Below are positions 26,959 to 33,045 of a DNA stretch of 33,045 nt, in pieces. Within the stretch, counting starts at the first letter, position 1, and each line of letters begins with the position of its first letter. Made by a program: the position numbers and the translations under genes. The DNA lies in contig JANQQT010000288.1 in the NCBI GenBank assembly GCA_028284925.1, forward strand, positions 1 through 33,045, in the 5' to 3' direction. Origin of the DNA: Phycisphaeraceae bacterium (lineage in GTDB: Bacteria > Planctomycetota > Phycisphaerae > Phycisphaerales > Zrk34). A model generated the notes under the pieces. That model saw nothing but the letters and a program-made list of their open reading frames with translations. It made no database searches and had not been told where the DNA came from.

Positions 26959-27228
26959 TTACTTCCTGAGTCCGAGTTTGGCAATCAGTTCAAGATATTT
27001 CTCACGCTGGGTTCGCTGCAAATAACGCAAAAGACGATTGCGCTTACCCACCATCATGATCAGGCCGCGGCGTGAGTGGTAATCATGCTTATGCTCTCGC
27101 ATATGGTCCGTCAGCGCATTGATACGCTCAGTCAATACGGCAATCTGTACCTGCGGCGAACCGGTATCGGCATCGTGTGTCTTATATTCGCCGATGATCT
27201 CGGCTTTTCTCTCGGGGGCGACGGTCAT
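26959..27228 (-). CDS. rpsO: Ribosomal protein uS15
   Basis: The protein has 89 residues from ATG 27228, the standard length. The open frame continues 48 codons upstream, but the S15 family begins at this Met ([15 protein letters not shown]). The full signature is present: [45 protein letters not shown]. uS15 binds 16S rRNA early in 30S assembly and commonly represses its own translation through a structured leader. It is followed by pnp on the same strand. Confidence 0.97.
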   Translation of the reverse strand: MTVAPERKAEIIGEYKTHDADTGSPQVQIAVLTERINALTDHMREHKHDYHSRRGLIMMVGKRNRLLRYLQRTQREKYLELIAKLGLRK

Positions 27229-27547
27229 GTCGGTAAATCTCCGGTCATACGCCTTTCGCGGCGCAACAATATCGTGAATTTCTGCCAATTTTGGAATCGC
27301 ATAGTATACCCACCCCTCAATCATCGGGCAATCGACCGGAACCAAAAACGCGGATACCATATCGGCCCCCACCGACCCCCAACGGGTTGGAGTGTCATCG
27401 TAAGATCATGATTCGTGAAACAAGAGCGGGTTACGCTGTCGGTTTCGACGCAAGATAACGAACTTAAGCAGATAGGGAACCCGCAATTCGCGATTACCAA
27501 CCTCGTATTTCCATCCTCAACCCCGGAAAAAAAGCGGAAAGCCAATA
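27229..27547. other. Divergent intergenic region rpsO/serA, 319 bases
   Basis: Both promoters must be here. A hairpin at 27372-27390 (CCGACCC with GGGTTGG, one G-U on the plus-strand RNA) would fall in the serA leader. The rpsO side could contain an S15-binding leader structure, which I cannot define by eye. The open frame extending rpsO upstream is not part of the protein. Confidence 0.5.
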
Positions 27548-29158
27548 ATGAGTGACAATATCAAAATCCTGGTGGCCGACAAACTGGCCCCGGCTGGAGT
27601 GGAATACCTGCAGGCCCAACCTGGCGTCGAAGTCGATGTCAAGACGGGGCTCTCTGAAGATGAACTGGCCTCTACCGTCAAGGAATATCACGGCCTCCTC
27701 ATTCGTTCCGCCGTGCAGGTTACCGCCAATGTGCTCCAATCGCCGGGTGAGCTTAAGGCCATCGCCCGTGCGGGCGTCGGCGTCGATAACATCGACCTGA
27801 ATGCCGCGACCAATGCGGGTGTCCTCGTCATGAACAGCGCCGAGGCCTCCACAATCACCACCGCCGAACACGCATTCGCCATGCTCATGGCCCTCGCCAG
27901 AAACATCGGCCCCGCTTACAAGACCATGTCAGATGGCGGCTGGGACCGTAACAAATATGTCGGCCGCGAACTCATGGGAAAAACGCTCGGCGTCGTTGGT
28001 TTTGGACGCATCGGTTGTACGGTCGTCGAACGCGGCTTGGCATTCGGTATGAAAGCCCTTGCCTACGATCCCTTCTTTAACGCCGATACAGCCCTCGACG
28101 GTCGGGTTAGGCTCGTCAAGTCGTTCGATGAACTCGTCGAACAGGTTGACTTTCTTAGCTTCCACGTTCCTCTCAATGACCATACCCGAAACATGCTCAA
28201 CGCCGAGCGATTCGGAAAGGCGAAAGATGGTCTCATGGTCATCAATGCCGCACGCGGTGGCGTCATTGACATTCCGGCACTCATAGCGGCACTCGATTCC
28301 GGCAAATGTGGTGGGGCTGCAATCGACGTGTTTGAGCAGGAACCTCCCCCGGAAGACGATCCCCTCCGATCCCATCCCAAAGTCCTCTGCACACCGCACC
28401 TCGGTGCTTCGACCTCAGAGGCCCAGGAAGGCGTCTCCACTTCCGCTTGTTCCCAGATCCTCGAATACCTCAAGGGCGAAGGACTTCGCGGGGCCGTCAA
28501 CGCCTCGGGTGTCAGCTTCAACCTCGATGCCATGCAGATGCGTTTTGTCGATCTTGCCGAGCGCATGGGACGACTCGTCGCCCCCATGTGTGAACAGGGC
28601 ATCTCCGAGGTCACCGTTACCTGTCAGGGCTCAACTCTTCCTGCTGCCGCGAGCACCATCGAACGCGTCATCCTCGTCGAACTCCTCCGTTCGCAGATAG
28701 AAGCCCCCGTTAATGTCGTCAACGCGCTTCCGTTTGCCGAGGAACGAAACATCAGGAGTCGCTGCGTCGTCGAAGATAAATCCCGTACATTCGCACGCGT
28801 GGCTATTGATATCAAATCAGGTGACGAAACCCGTCACATCGCAGGTTGCGTTTATGCTGATGGACGACCGCGCATTCTGGAAATTAACAACTACCACATG
28901 GACATGGTTCCCGAAGGCAACATGGTCTTGTTGCTCAACGAGGATAAGCCCGGTATGGTCGGAATGGTCGGTCGCGAAATTGGCGATGCCGATGCCAACA
29001 TCGCCGACATGGCGCTCTCGCGATGTGGAGCCACTGCCATGATGGTCATCAAGGTCGATTCCGTTTGCGAGGAATCACTCATCAATCGACTTCGCGCCAG
29101 GCCAGGTGTGCTCAAGGTTGCCGCAATCACTTTGCCTGAGTTGGCCGATGTGGACTAA
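27548..29158 (+). CDS. serA: D-3-phosphoglycerate dehydrogenase
   Basis: The protein has 536 residues, the length of the long ASB/ACT class. It oxidises 3-phosphoglycerate to 3-phosphohydroxypyruvate with NAD, the first step of serine synthesis. Visible motifs: NAD-binding GFGRIG (151-156), then D174 in AYDP as the NAD-selecting acid, and the catalytic R236 (NAARGG), E265 (EQEP) and H284 (TPHLGAS). The ASB domain covers about 320-455 and the ACT domain about 465-530 (LLNEDKPGMVGMVGREIGDADANIADM), which in relatives mediates serine feedback. GGAAAG lies about 9 bases before the start. A small zinc-ribbon gene follows 65 bases downstream; a 5-bp hairpin with TTTTT (about 29177-29208) between them could be a weak terminator. 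Confidence 0.95.
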   Translation: MSDNIKILVADKLAPAGVEYLQAQPGVEVDVKTGLSEDELASTVKEYHGLLIRSAVQVTANVLQSPGELKAIARAGVGVDNIDLNAATNAGVLVMNSAEASTITTAEHAFAMLMALARNIGPAYKTMSDGGWDRNKYVGRELMGKTLGVVGFGRIGCTVVERGLAFGMKALAYDPFFNADTALDGRVRLVKSFDELVEQVDFLSFHVPLNDHTRNMLNAERFGKAKDGLMVINAARGGVIDIPALIAALDSGKCGGAAIDVFEQEPPPEDDPLRSHPKVLCTPHLGASTSEAQEGVSTSACSQILEYLKGEGLRGAVNASGVSFNLDAMQMRFVDLAERMGRLVAPMCEQGISEVTVTCQGSTLPAAASTIERVILVELLRSQIEAPVNVVNALPFAEERNIRSRCVVEDKSRTFARVAIDIKSGDETRHIAGCVYADGRPRILEINNYHMDMVPEGNMVLLLNEDKPGMVGMVGREIGDADANIADMALSRCGATAMMVIKVDSVCEESLINRLRARPGVLKVAAITLPELADVD

Positions 29159-29223
29159 AATGAATTCGATATACCCTGATAAGCAACGGATAAGGGCAAT
29201 CAGTTTTTGAAAGGATGCAACAA

Positions 29224-29541
29224 ATGTCACGCGACGACATCGCCTCCAGCGCCGGATACAACCAGGAAGATGCCTATTTTGCCGAGCACGACCGTGAGCT
29301 GATCGCGAAAAAGCGAACCGAGCTTGACGAGTCGCGCAAAATACAGCAGGAAAAAAGTGAACACGGTGCTTATTGGATGGTCTGCCCGAAATGCGGTGGT
29401 CAAATGGAGGAGCTTGAGTTCCACGGGATCATGATCGACAAATGCAAGTCCTGCGGAGGGATCTATTTTGATCAGGGCGAAGTTGACCTCCTCATCGAAC
29501 ATACCACGGGTGGCGGTTTTTTCAAACGTCTTTTTTCATAG
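29224..29541 (+). CDS. TFIIB-type zinc-ribbon protein
   Basis: The protein has 105 residues. I use ATG 29224, which has AAGGA about 9 bases upstream; an ATG 3 codons earlier would sit too close to it. The first about 50 residues are charged and helical (RELIAKKRTELDESRKIQQEKSEHG), probably a coiled coil. Residues 54-92 match the zf-TFIIB family: C54-P-K-C57, then C74-K-S-C77-GGIYFDQGEVDLL. The end FFKRLFS is typical of the family too. Such proteins are common and uncharacterised; nucleic-acid or protein binding is assumed. It is convergent with the next gene (30-base gap, no terminator visible). Confidence 0.88.
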   Translation: MSRDDIASSAGYNQEDAYFAEHDRELIAKKRTELDESRKIQQEKSEHGAYWMVCPKCGGQMEELEFHGIMIDKCKSCGGIYFDQGEVDLLIEHTTGGGFFKRLFS

Positions 29542-29570
29542 TCCTACCGCTGCGCAAGCATCAGTGACAT

Positions 29571-30545
29571 TCAGATTTCAATCAGCGTCTTGATCCCCGC
29601 TCCGGATGCTGCGCGCGCAAACGCCGCCTCCGCATCATCCAGCGAATTCCGACTCGTGATCATCGGTATGACATCCACTGTTTCTGACGCCAATAAACTC
29701 AATGCATCTGGAAACGGCCCGCACCGACTCCCTATCAACTGAATCTCATTGATCACGATGGGTGACAGATCCACGTCCTTCTGCGCCGCAACCGTTGTCT
29801 TCAGCACGATCTTGCCACGCGGTCGCACCAGCTGCATCGCCGTCTCCAATCCTGATGCCGACGAAGTGCAATCCACTACAATGTCCTGATCCCCGCGTGG
29901 AATAAGATCGCCCAGCAGCCGGTGCTTGATTCCCCACTTTTCACACAAGACCAGCTTCTCGTCGTGCTTGCCGATCACCCGCACGGATGCGTTTAATCCC
30001 GCCATGACCTGCGCGACCAGTAACCCCAGTCGCCCGTCTCCCAGTATCGTAATATGAGGTTTTCCCTCGATTCGTAACTGTTGCAAGATGTTGCACGCTG
30101 CGGCGACAGGTTCGGTAAACACCGCCACCTCATCGGTTACTCCGTCAGGAACTTCCAGAAGGTTCACCGCCGGCAGCAAAAAGCGATCGGCAAAGCAACC
30201 ATCGCGCCCCGCAATCCCCAGAACGGTTCTGTTGCGACAATGATTCGATAATCCACCGAGGCACATATCGCATCGCCCGCACACGCAATTGATCGTACCC
30301 GCCACACGTTTCCCTACGAGCGACTTTCCCCGTTCCGGAACGTCTGCCCCCACAGACTCCACCACACCCACAAATTCATGCCCTAACACGCCCTTGAATC
30401 CCATATACCCCTTTGCGATCTCAATATCTGTCGAACAGATTCCCACCATCGTCGGCCGAATCAACGCCTCGTCATTGCCGACCACAGGCACACGATAATC
30501 TCGATCCAGTCTCACCTGCTCGCCGTTAAACGTCAGGGCACGCAT
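29571..30545 (-). CDS. Zinc-dependent alcohol dehydrogenase-like protein (MDR superfamily)
   Basis: The protein has 324 residues; ATG 30545 has AGGAAG about 6 bases upstream. Catalytic-zinc candidates are C37, H56/E57 (GHEFVG) and E145 (FTEPVAA). The structural zinc site is complete: C89, C92, C95 and C103 (CGRCDMC...C). The cofactor loop is LGDGRLG (169-174 region). The family oxidises alcohols or polyols with NAD(P); the substrate cannot be read from the sequence. It is somewhat shorter than the usual 340-350. It is 128 bases downstream of the HEAT-lipoprotein gene and may share its transcript. Confidence 0.9.
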   Translation of the reverse strand: MRALTFNGEQVRLDRDYRVPVVGNDEALIRPTMVGICSTDIEIAKGYMGFKGVLGHEFVGVVESVGADVPERGKSLVGKRVAGTINCVCGRCDMCLGGLSNHCRNRTVLGIAGRDGCFADRFLLPAVNLLEVPDGVTDEVAVFTEPVAAACNILQQLRIEGKPHITILGDGRLGLLVAQVMAGLNASVRVIGKHDEKLVLCEKWGIKHRLLGDLIPRGDQDIVVDCTSSASGLETAMQLVRPRGKIVLKTTVAAQKDVDLSPIVINEIQLIGSRCGPFPDALSLLASETVDVIPMITSRNSLDDAEAAFARAASGAGIKTLIEI

Positions 30546-30673
30546 GCGTCACTTCCTCTGCAAAATGACTAAAAATCCCCAAAGACATAACCTTTATCGA
30601 ACAAGTCACGCGCTATAGCTCATACCAATCCACCCTTGGCATGTACTCAGTCGCCCGATATCGGCGTTTCACG

Positions 30674-31504
30674 TTAATTTGAATTGGATTCACTCAGGTT
30701 CGTCGCCGTCGCCTCAATTCCCTTCGGTTTTTGCGGGGCAGGCTTCTCGGGAACCTTTGACCAGAATGTCGCATGGTCAAGCCATGTCGGGGGCCGAACG
30801 AAACGCTGGTAGTAATAGGGTTCTTTTGATGCAAACAACTGCCTGGATGATTTCTGGTATTCCAGCCACTTTGGTATGTCATCGCCAAATGACTGGCCCG
30901 TCAGATTCTTCAGCGACTGAATGCTGCTGGAAACCACGAAAAAATCCCGATCGTCCAAAGCGGACACCAGGGAACGATACACGTTTTCGGTTGGATACTG
31001 TGCCAACGCCAGGGCCGCATTGGCTCGAACGTCGGCCTCCTCGTCGTCTGAAAGGGTATCCAGCAAAGGGTCAACCGCTTCCTTGTGATGCAGGCGCTGC
31101 AGCGCGACTACTGCCTCATAGCGGATGTACTGGTTTTTTTCCTTCAAAAAGACGGTAATGGTGGGTACATCTCCCGGAATGCCGTGATTCCCCAATGCCC
31201 GCAATGCCGCGGCCCTTACCGTAGGATCGGGATCATTCAGAAAGTTGCGGTATGCCTTTACATAGGCTTCGGCGCCGCCGAACGGGGCTACGGAAAACAG
31301 ATTCAACGCACGGCGGCGTCGGTCCGCGTCATAGGGGTTAAACAGGTCCGCCGCGGCCTGTTTGGGTGTCTGCCCAAATAAGCCGCCCCCTTCGCCATCG
31401 GAGAACATGTTTCCAATCGATCGATTAAATTCCCGATCACAACCTGTCAGGAACATGCCCCCGATCATGAGTATTGATGTAAGCAACGCGATGCGGTTTG
31501 ACAT
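30674..31504 (-). CDS. HEAT-repeat lipoprotein
   Basis: The protein has 276 residues from ATG 31504, with GGAG about 9 bases upstream; an ATG 14 codons earlier would place a polar stretch before the signal peptide. Residues 1-21 are a lipoprotein signal with lipobox LTGC (C22). After a Gly-rich linker, residues about 55-200 hold HEAT-type helical repeats (DPDPTVRAAALRALGNHG, YIRYEAVVALQRL, DVRANAALALAQY, FFVVSSSIQSLKNL), a protein-binding scaffold. The C-terminal about 65 residues are Pro/Lys-rich and probably flexible. Envelope-attached protein of unknown role. Confidence 0.87.
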   Translation of the reverse strand: MSNRIALLTSILMIGGMFLTGCDREFNRSIGNMFSDGEGGGLFGQTPKQAAADLFNPYDADRRRRALNLFSVAPFGGAEAYVKAYRNFLNDPDPTVRAAALRALGNHGIPGDVPTITVFLKEKNQYIRYEAVVALQRLHHKEAVDPLLDTLSDDEEADVRANAALALAQYPTENVYRSLVSALDDRDFFVVSSSIQSLKNLTGQSFGDDIPKWLEYQKSSRQLFASKEPYYYQRFVRPPTWLDHATFWSKVPEKPAPQKPKGIEATATNLSESNSN

Positions 31505-31837
31505 CTGCCAACTCCGTAAATGCGACGAGCAACTCAAACGTGTCACTCATCCGGAAATCCCCCCACCCCCCCGGAAGTTCTACCCCGGAAGTTCCACCCG
31601 GGAAATTCCCCTCGCTCGGGAATCCCGCGAAAAGTCACCTAATAGTCACCCTTTAAGCACGCATTTTACTAATTCGGTTCAACGTGTCTAATTCAAACAC
31701 GTGCCCCTCCGGAATCTCCCCAGGCACATCCTGAATGGCTCGCGATAAAACCGCGAAAATCGCCAAAAAACGACGGAGAAGCTCAGCTTACCTTGCGTAA
31801 ATGTTGATGGAGTTATTTGTGGATTTATTCTTTGCGC
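31505..31837. other. Intergenic region, 333 bases
   Basis: It separates two minus-strand genes. It contains a short palindromic tandem repeat (31571-31611) in the presumed promoter region of the HEAT-lipoprotein gene. I see no terminator with a T-run after the aminotransferase gene. Confidence 0.5.
31571..31611. repeat. Three imperfect 14-base repeats with palindromic cores
   Basis: Units start at 31571, 31584 and 31598 with the pattern CCGGAAGTTCNAC. Their cores are inverted repeats (GGAAGTTCC at the second, GGGAAATTCCC at the third), and a further GGGAATCCC lies at 31618-31626. They lie 67-125 bases upstream of the HEAT-lipoprotein start. An operator is possible, not shown. Confidence 0.55.
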
Positions 31838-32716
31838 TTAGCGTGGAATATCCTCGCCAATACAGCATTTTTCCGCGATATTGGCGCGGAACAGGTCGAA
31901 AAGTCGTTGGGTCACCGGTCCTACGGCGCCGTCGCCTACGCGTTGGCCGTCGACTGCGATGACTGATGCGATTTCCGTGGTGGTTCCGGCGGCGATGACC
32001 TCCTGGGCTTTCATAAGTCGCTCTATCGAAAAGGGTGATTCGTGAACGAAAATCCCGTTTTCGCGCGCCAGGTCGATGGCGATGCGGCGGGTGATGGAGT
32101 CGAGGATTCGGCCATCGAGCGGATAGGTCCATAATTCGCCGTTTTCGACGATAAAAACGCTGCGGGCGGTGGCTTCGGTGACGGTGCCGGCTCGATGGAG
32201 GATTGCCTCATCGGCGCCGGCGTCGACGGCGGCCTGGCAATCGAGGACATTGGGGAGCAGGCCGACGGATTTGATGGAGCAATGGCGCCAGCGGATATCA
32301 TCGCGGAGGATGGCTCTGAGTTTGGTAACCTGCATTTCGGGGTCGAAAGCGGGTTTGGGTGTGGCGATGGCGTAGATGGTGGCGGTGGGAGGAGGATCGG
32401 GGAAGTGGTGGACGCGTTCGGCGACGCCGCGTGTGACCTGCCAGTAGACTGAGGCGTCGGCCAGGTTGTTTTGGCGCATCAGATCATCGCTCATGGGGCC
32501 AAAACCGGGGAAATCGGGGGGTAAATCGATGCGGATGCGGGCGAGGGACTGGTTCATTCGGTCGATGTGTTCGGTCATGGCGAGGCCGATTTGGTTGTAG
32601 TAACGGACGACTTCGTAGACACCGTCGCCGAAGAGGAATCCGCGATCCTCGACGCTGATGTGGGCCTGGGATTTGGGGAGCCACCGGCCGTTGAGATAGA
32701 CGATTGGTTCGCTCAT
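31838..32716 (-). CDS. dat: D-amino-acid aminotransferase (class IV)
   Basis: The protein has 292 residues, the family length. Pyridoxal-phosphate enzyme exchanging amino groups between D-amino acids and 2-oxo acids, supplying D-glutamate or D-alanine for peptidoglycan. The class IV fold is clear: EDRGFLFGDGVYEV, the Schiff-base K149 (SIKSVGLLPN), EAILHRAGTVTEATARSVF, GRILDSITRR, AAGTTTEI. R101 and H103 in AERVHHFP match the Arg and His that bind the substrate carboxylate in Bacillus D-amino-acid aminotransferase, which argues for this rather than a branched-chain aminotransferase. No good ribosome site precedes the ATG at 32716. It is transcribed alone. Confidence 0.83.
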   Translation of the reverse strand: MSEPIVYLNGRWLPKSQAHISVEDRGFLFGDGVYEVVRYYNQIGLAMTEHIDRMNQSLARIRIDLPPDFPGFGPMSDDLMRQNNLADASVYWQVTRGVAERVHHFPDPPPTATIYAIATPKPAFDPEMQVTKLRAILRDDIRWRHCSIKSVGLLPNVLDCQAAVDAGADEAILHRAGTVTEATARSVFIVENGELWTYPLDGRILDSITRRIAIDLARENGIFVHESPFSIERLMKAQEVIAAGTTTEIASVIAVDGQRVGDGAVGPVTQRLFDLFRANIAEKCCIGEDIPR

Positions 32717-33045
32717 TGCGCGGGATGATAGGGGGTGAATGGGGGGATATCGTGGGATGAACGAGGATTTTCGGGGTAAGGGTAGGGTGTGGGGCGGAGA
32801 GGTCGGGAATGGAGCGGGTAGGATGGCCGGGCAGGTGGTGAATGAGTAATAAGAAGGAGGGGGAATTTGAGGGAGAGAGGATTGGGAAATGGAATGGGTC
32901 GGAAGCGGGGCAAATGGTTTGATCGAATGTGAGGGTGCGTGGTTGGCGAGTGCTTTGGAGGAGTTGTGAGTTGGCGCAAAAGTTCAAGTGGGTTGAGGTA
33001 TTGCGATGGTTGAAACGGGGTGAAATGGGGATTTTGTGCTGGGTT
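32717..33045. other. Window-end non-coding region, 329 bases, purine-rich on the plus strand
   Basis: No gene is supported. From about 32720 to 32900 the plus strand is strongly purine-rich with many G-runs, including a G-quadruplex-type motif (32773-32794). The open frames on the minus strand are Pro/Ser/His-rich products of this composition. It should hold the aminotransferase promoter. Confidence 0.5.
32773..32794 (+). other. G-quadruplex-forming motif
   Basis: Four G-runs of 4, 3, 3 and 4 bases with loops of 3, 2 and 3 bases fit the canonical pattern. It lies 57-78 bases upstream of the aminotransferase start, with the G-rich strand as the template strand. Formation in the cell is not shown. 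Confidence 0.5.

Noticed and set aside
26959..27372. N-terminally extended version of uS15
   Set aside because: Family alignment puts the start at 27228; the extension has no S15 similarity.
32484..32987. 167-codon minus-strand frame at the window end
   Set aside because: It overlaps dat in another frame and has the Pro/Ser/His composition of a purine-rich antisense strand.

Overview
The window looks like a piece of a planctomycete (Planctomycetota) chromosome. The lineage-diagnostic evidence is: an extracellular protein with a LEPR-like N-terminal motif (1-1062, minus), a PVC-type dehydrogenase/cytochrome c chimera (1367-4300), and the planctomycete pair of a PSD1/DUF1592-family cytochrome protein and a Tat-exported DUF1552 protein (13197-15527 and 11832-13193). 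Housekeeping genes (rpoD, dnaG, pnp, rpsO, serA) show it is core chromosome rather than a plasmid or phage. I see no rRNA, tRNA, CRISPR array, insertion sequence or prophage gene.

Layout. (a) 1-5.4 kb: secreted proteins, namely a CAP-domain protein cut by the window edge, the large haem protein, and a divergent Tat-type intradiol dioxygenase. (b) 5.8-6.8 kb: a plus-strand pair of an RbfA-like KH protein and an RtcB RNA ligase that is clearly broken (central part deleted, remainder in two frames). (c) 7-11.7 kb, minus strand: a GFA-type zinc protein, a TPR/redoxin fusion and a two-gene ABC-2 exporter. (d) 11.8-16.6 kb: the DUF1552/PSD1 operon and a secreted FKBP isomerase with a duplicated N-terminal unit. 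(e) 16.9-20.9 kb: dnaG-rpoD, as in the classical macromolecular-synthesis operon but without rpsU here. (f) 21.3-23.1 kb: an ECF sigma factor, a membrane-anchored LolA/RseB-like protein and a three-TM protein in one tightly packed operon. (g) 23.6-27.2 kb: a cold-shock protein with a proline-rich tail, then rpsO-pnp with a long stem-loop between them. (h) 27.5-32.7 kb: serA, a TFIIB-type zinc-ribbon protein, a zinc MDR dehydrogenase, a HEAT-repeat lipoprotein and a D-amino-acid aminotransferase.

How the genes work together. Most genes are on the minus strand in short operons. Two of the clear intrinsic terminators (downstream of the dehydrogenase/cytochrome gene and of fkp) and one pnp terminator delimit units; the rpoD one is weaker in its U-tract. 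The export theme (Sec, Tat and lipoprotein signals, haem proteins, redoxin, FKBP) fits periplasmic or surface biology. rpsO/pnp, the cold-shock protein, the RbfA-like protein and the rtcB remnant form an RNA-metabolism theme, but they are not one operon.

I did not find a clear new multi-gene system. The items most worth a second look are the decayed rtcB beside an intact RbfA-like gene, the TPR/His-rich/redoxin fusion, the ECF-LolA-3TM operon, the rpsO-pnp stem-loop and a stem-loop immediately upstream of the RbfA-like gene.
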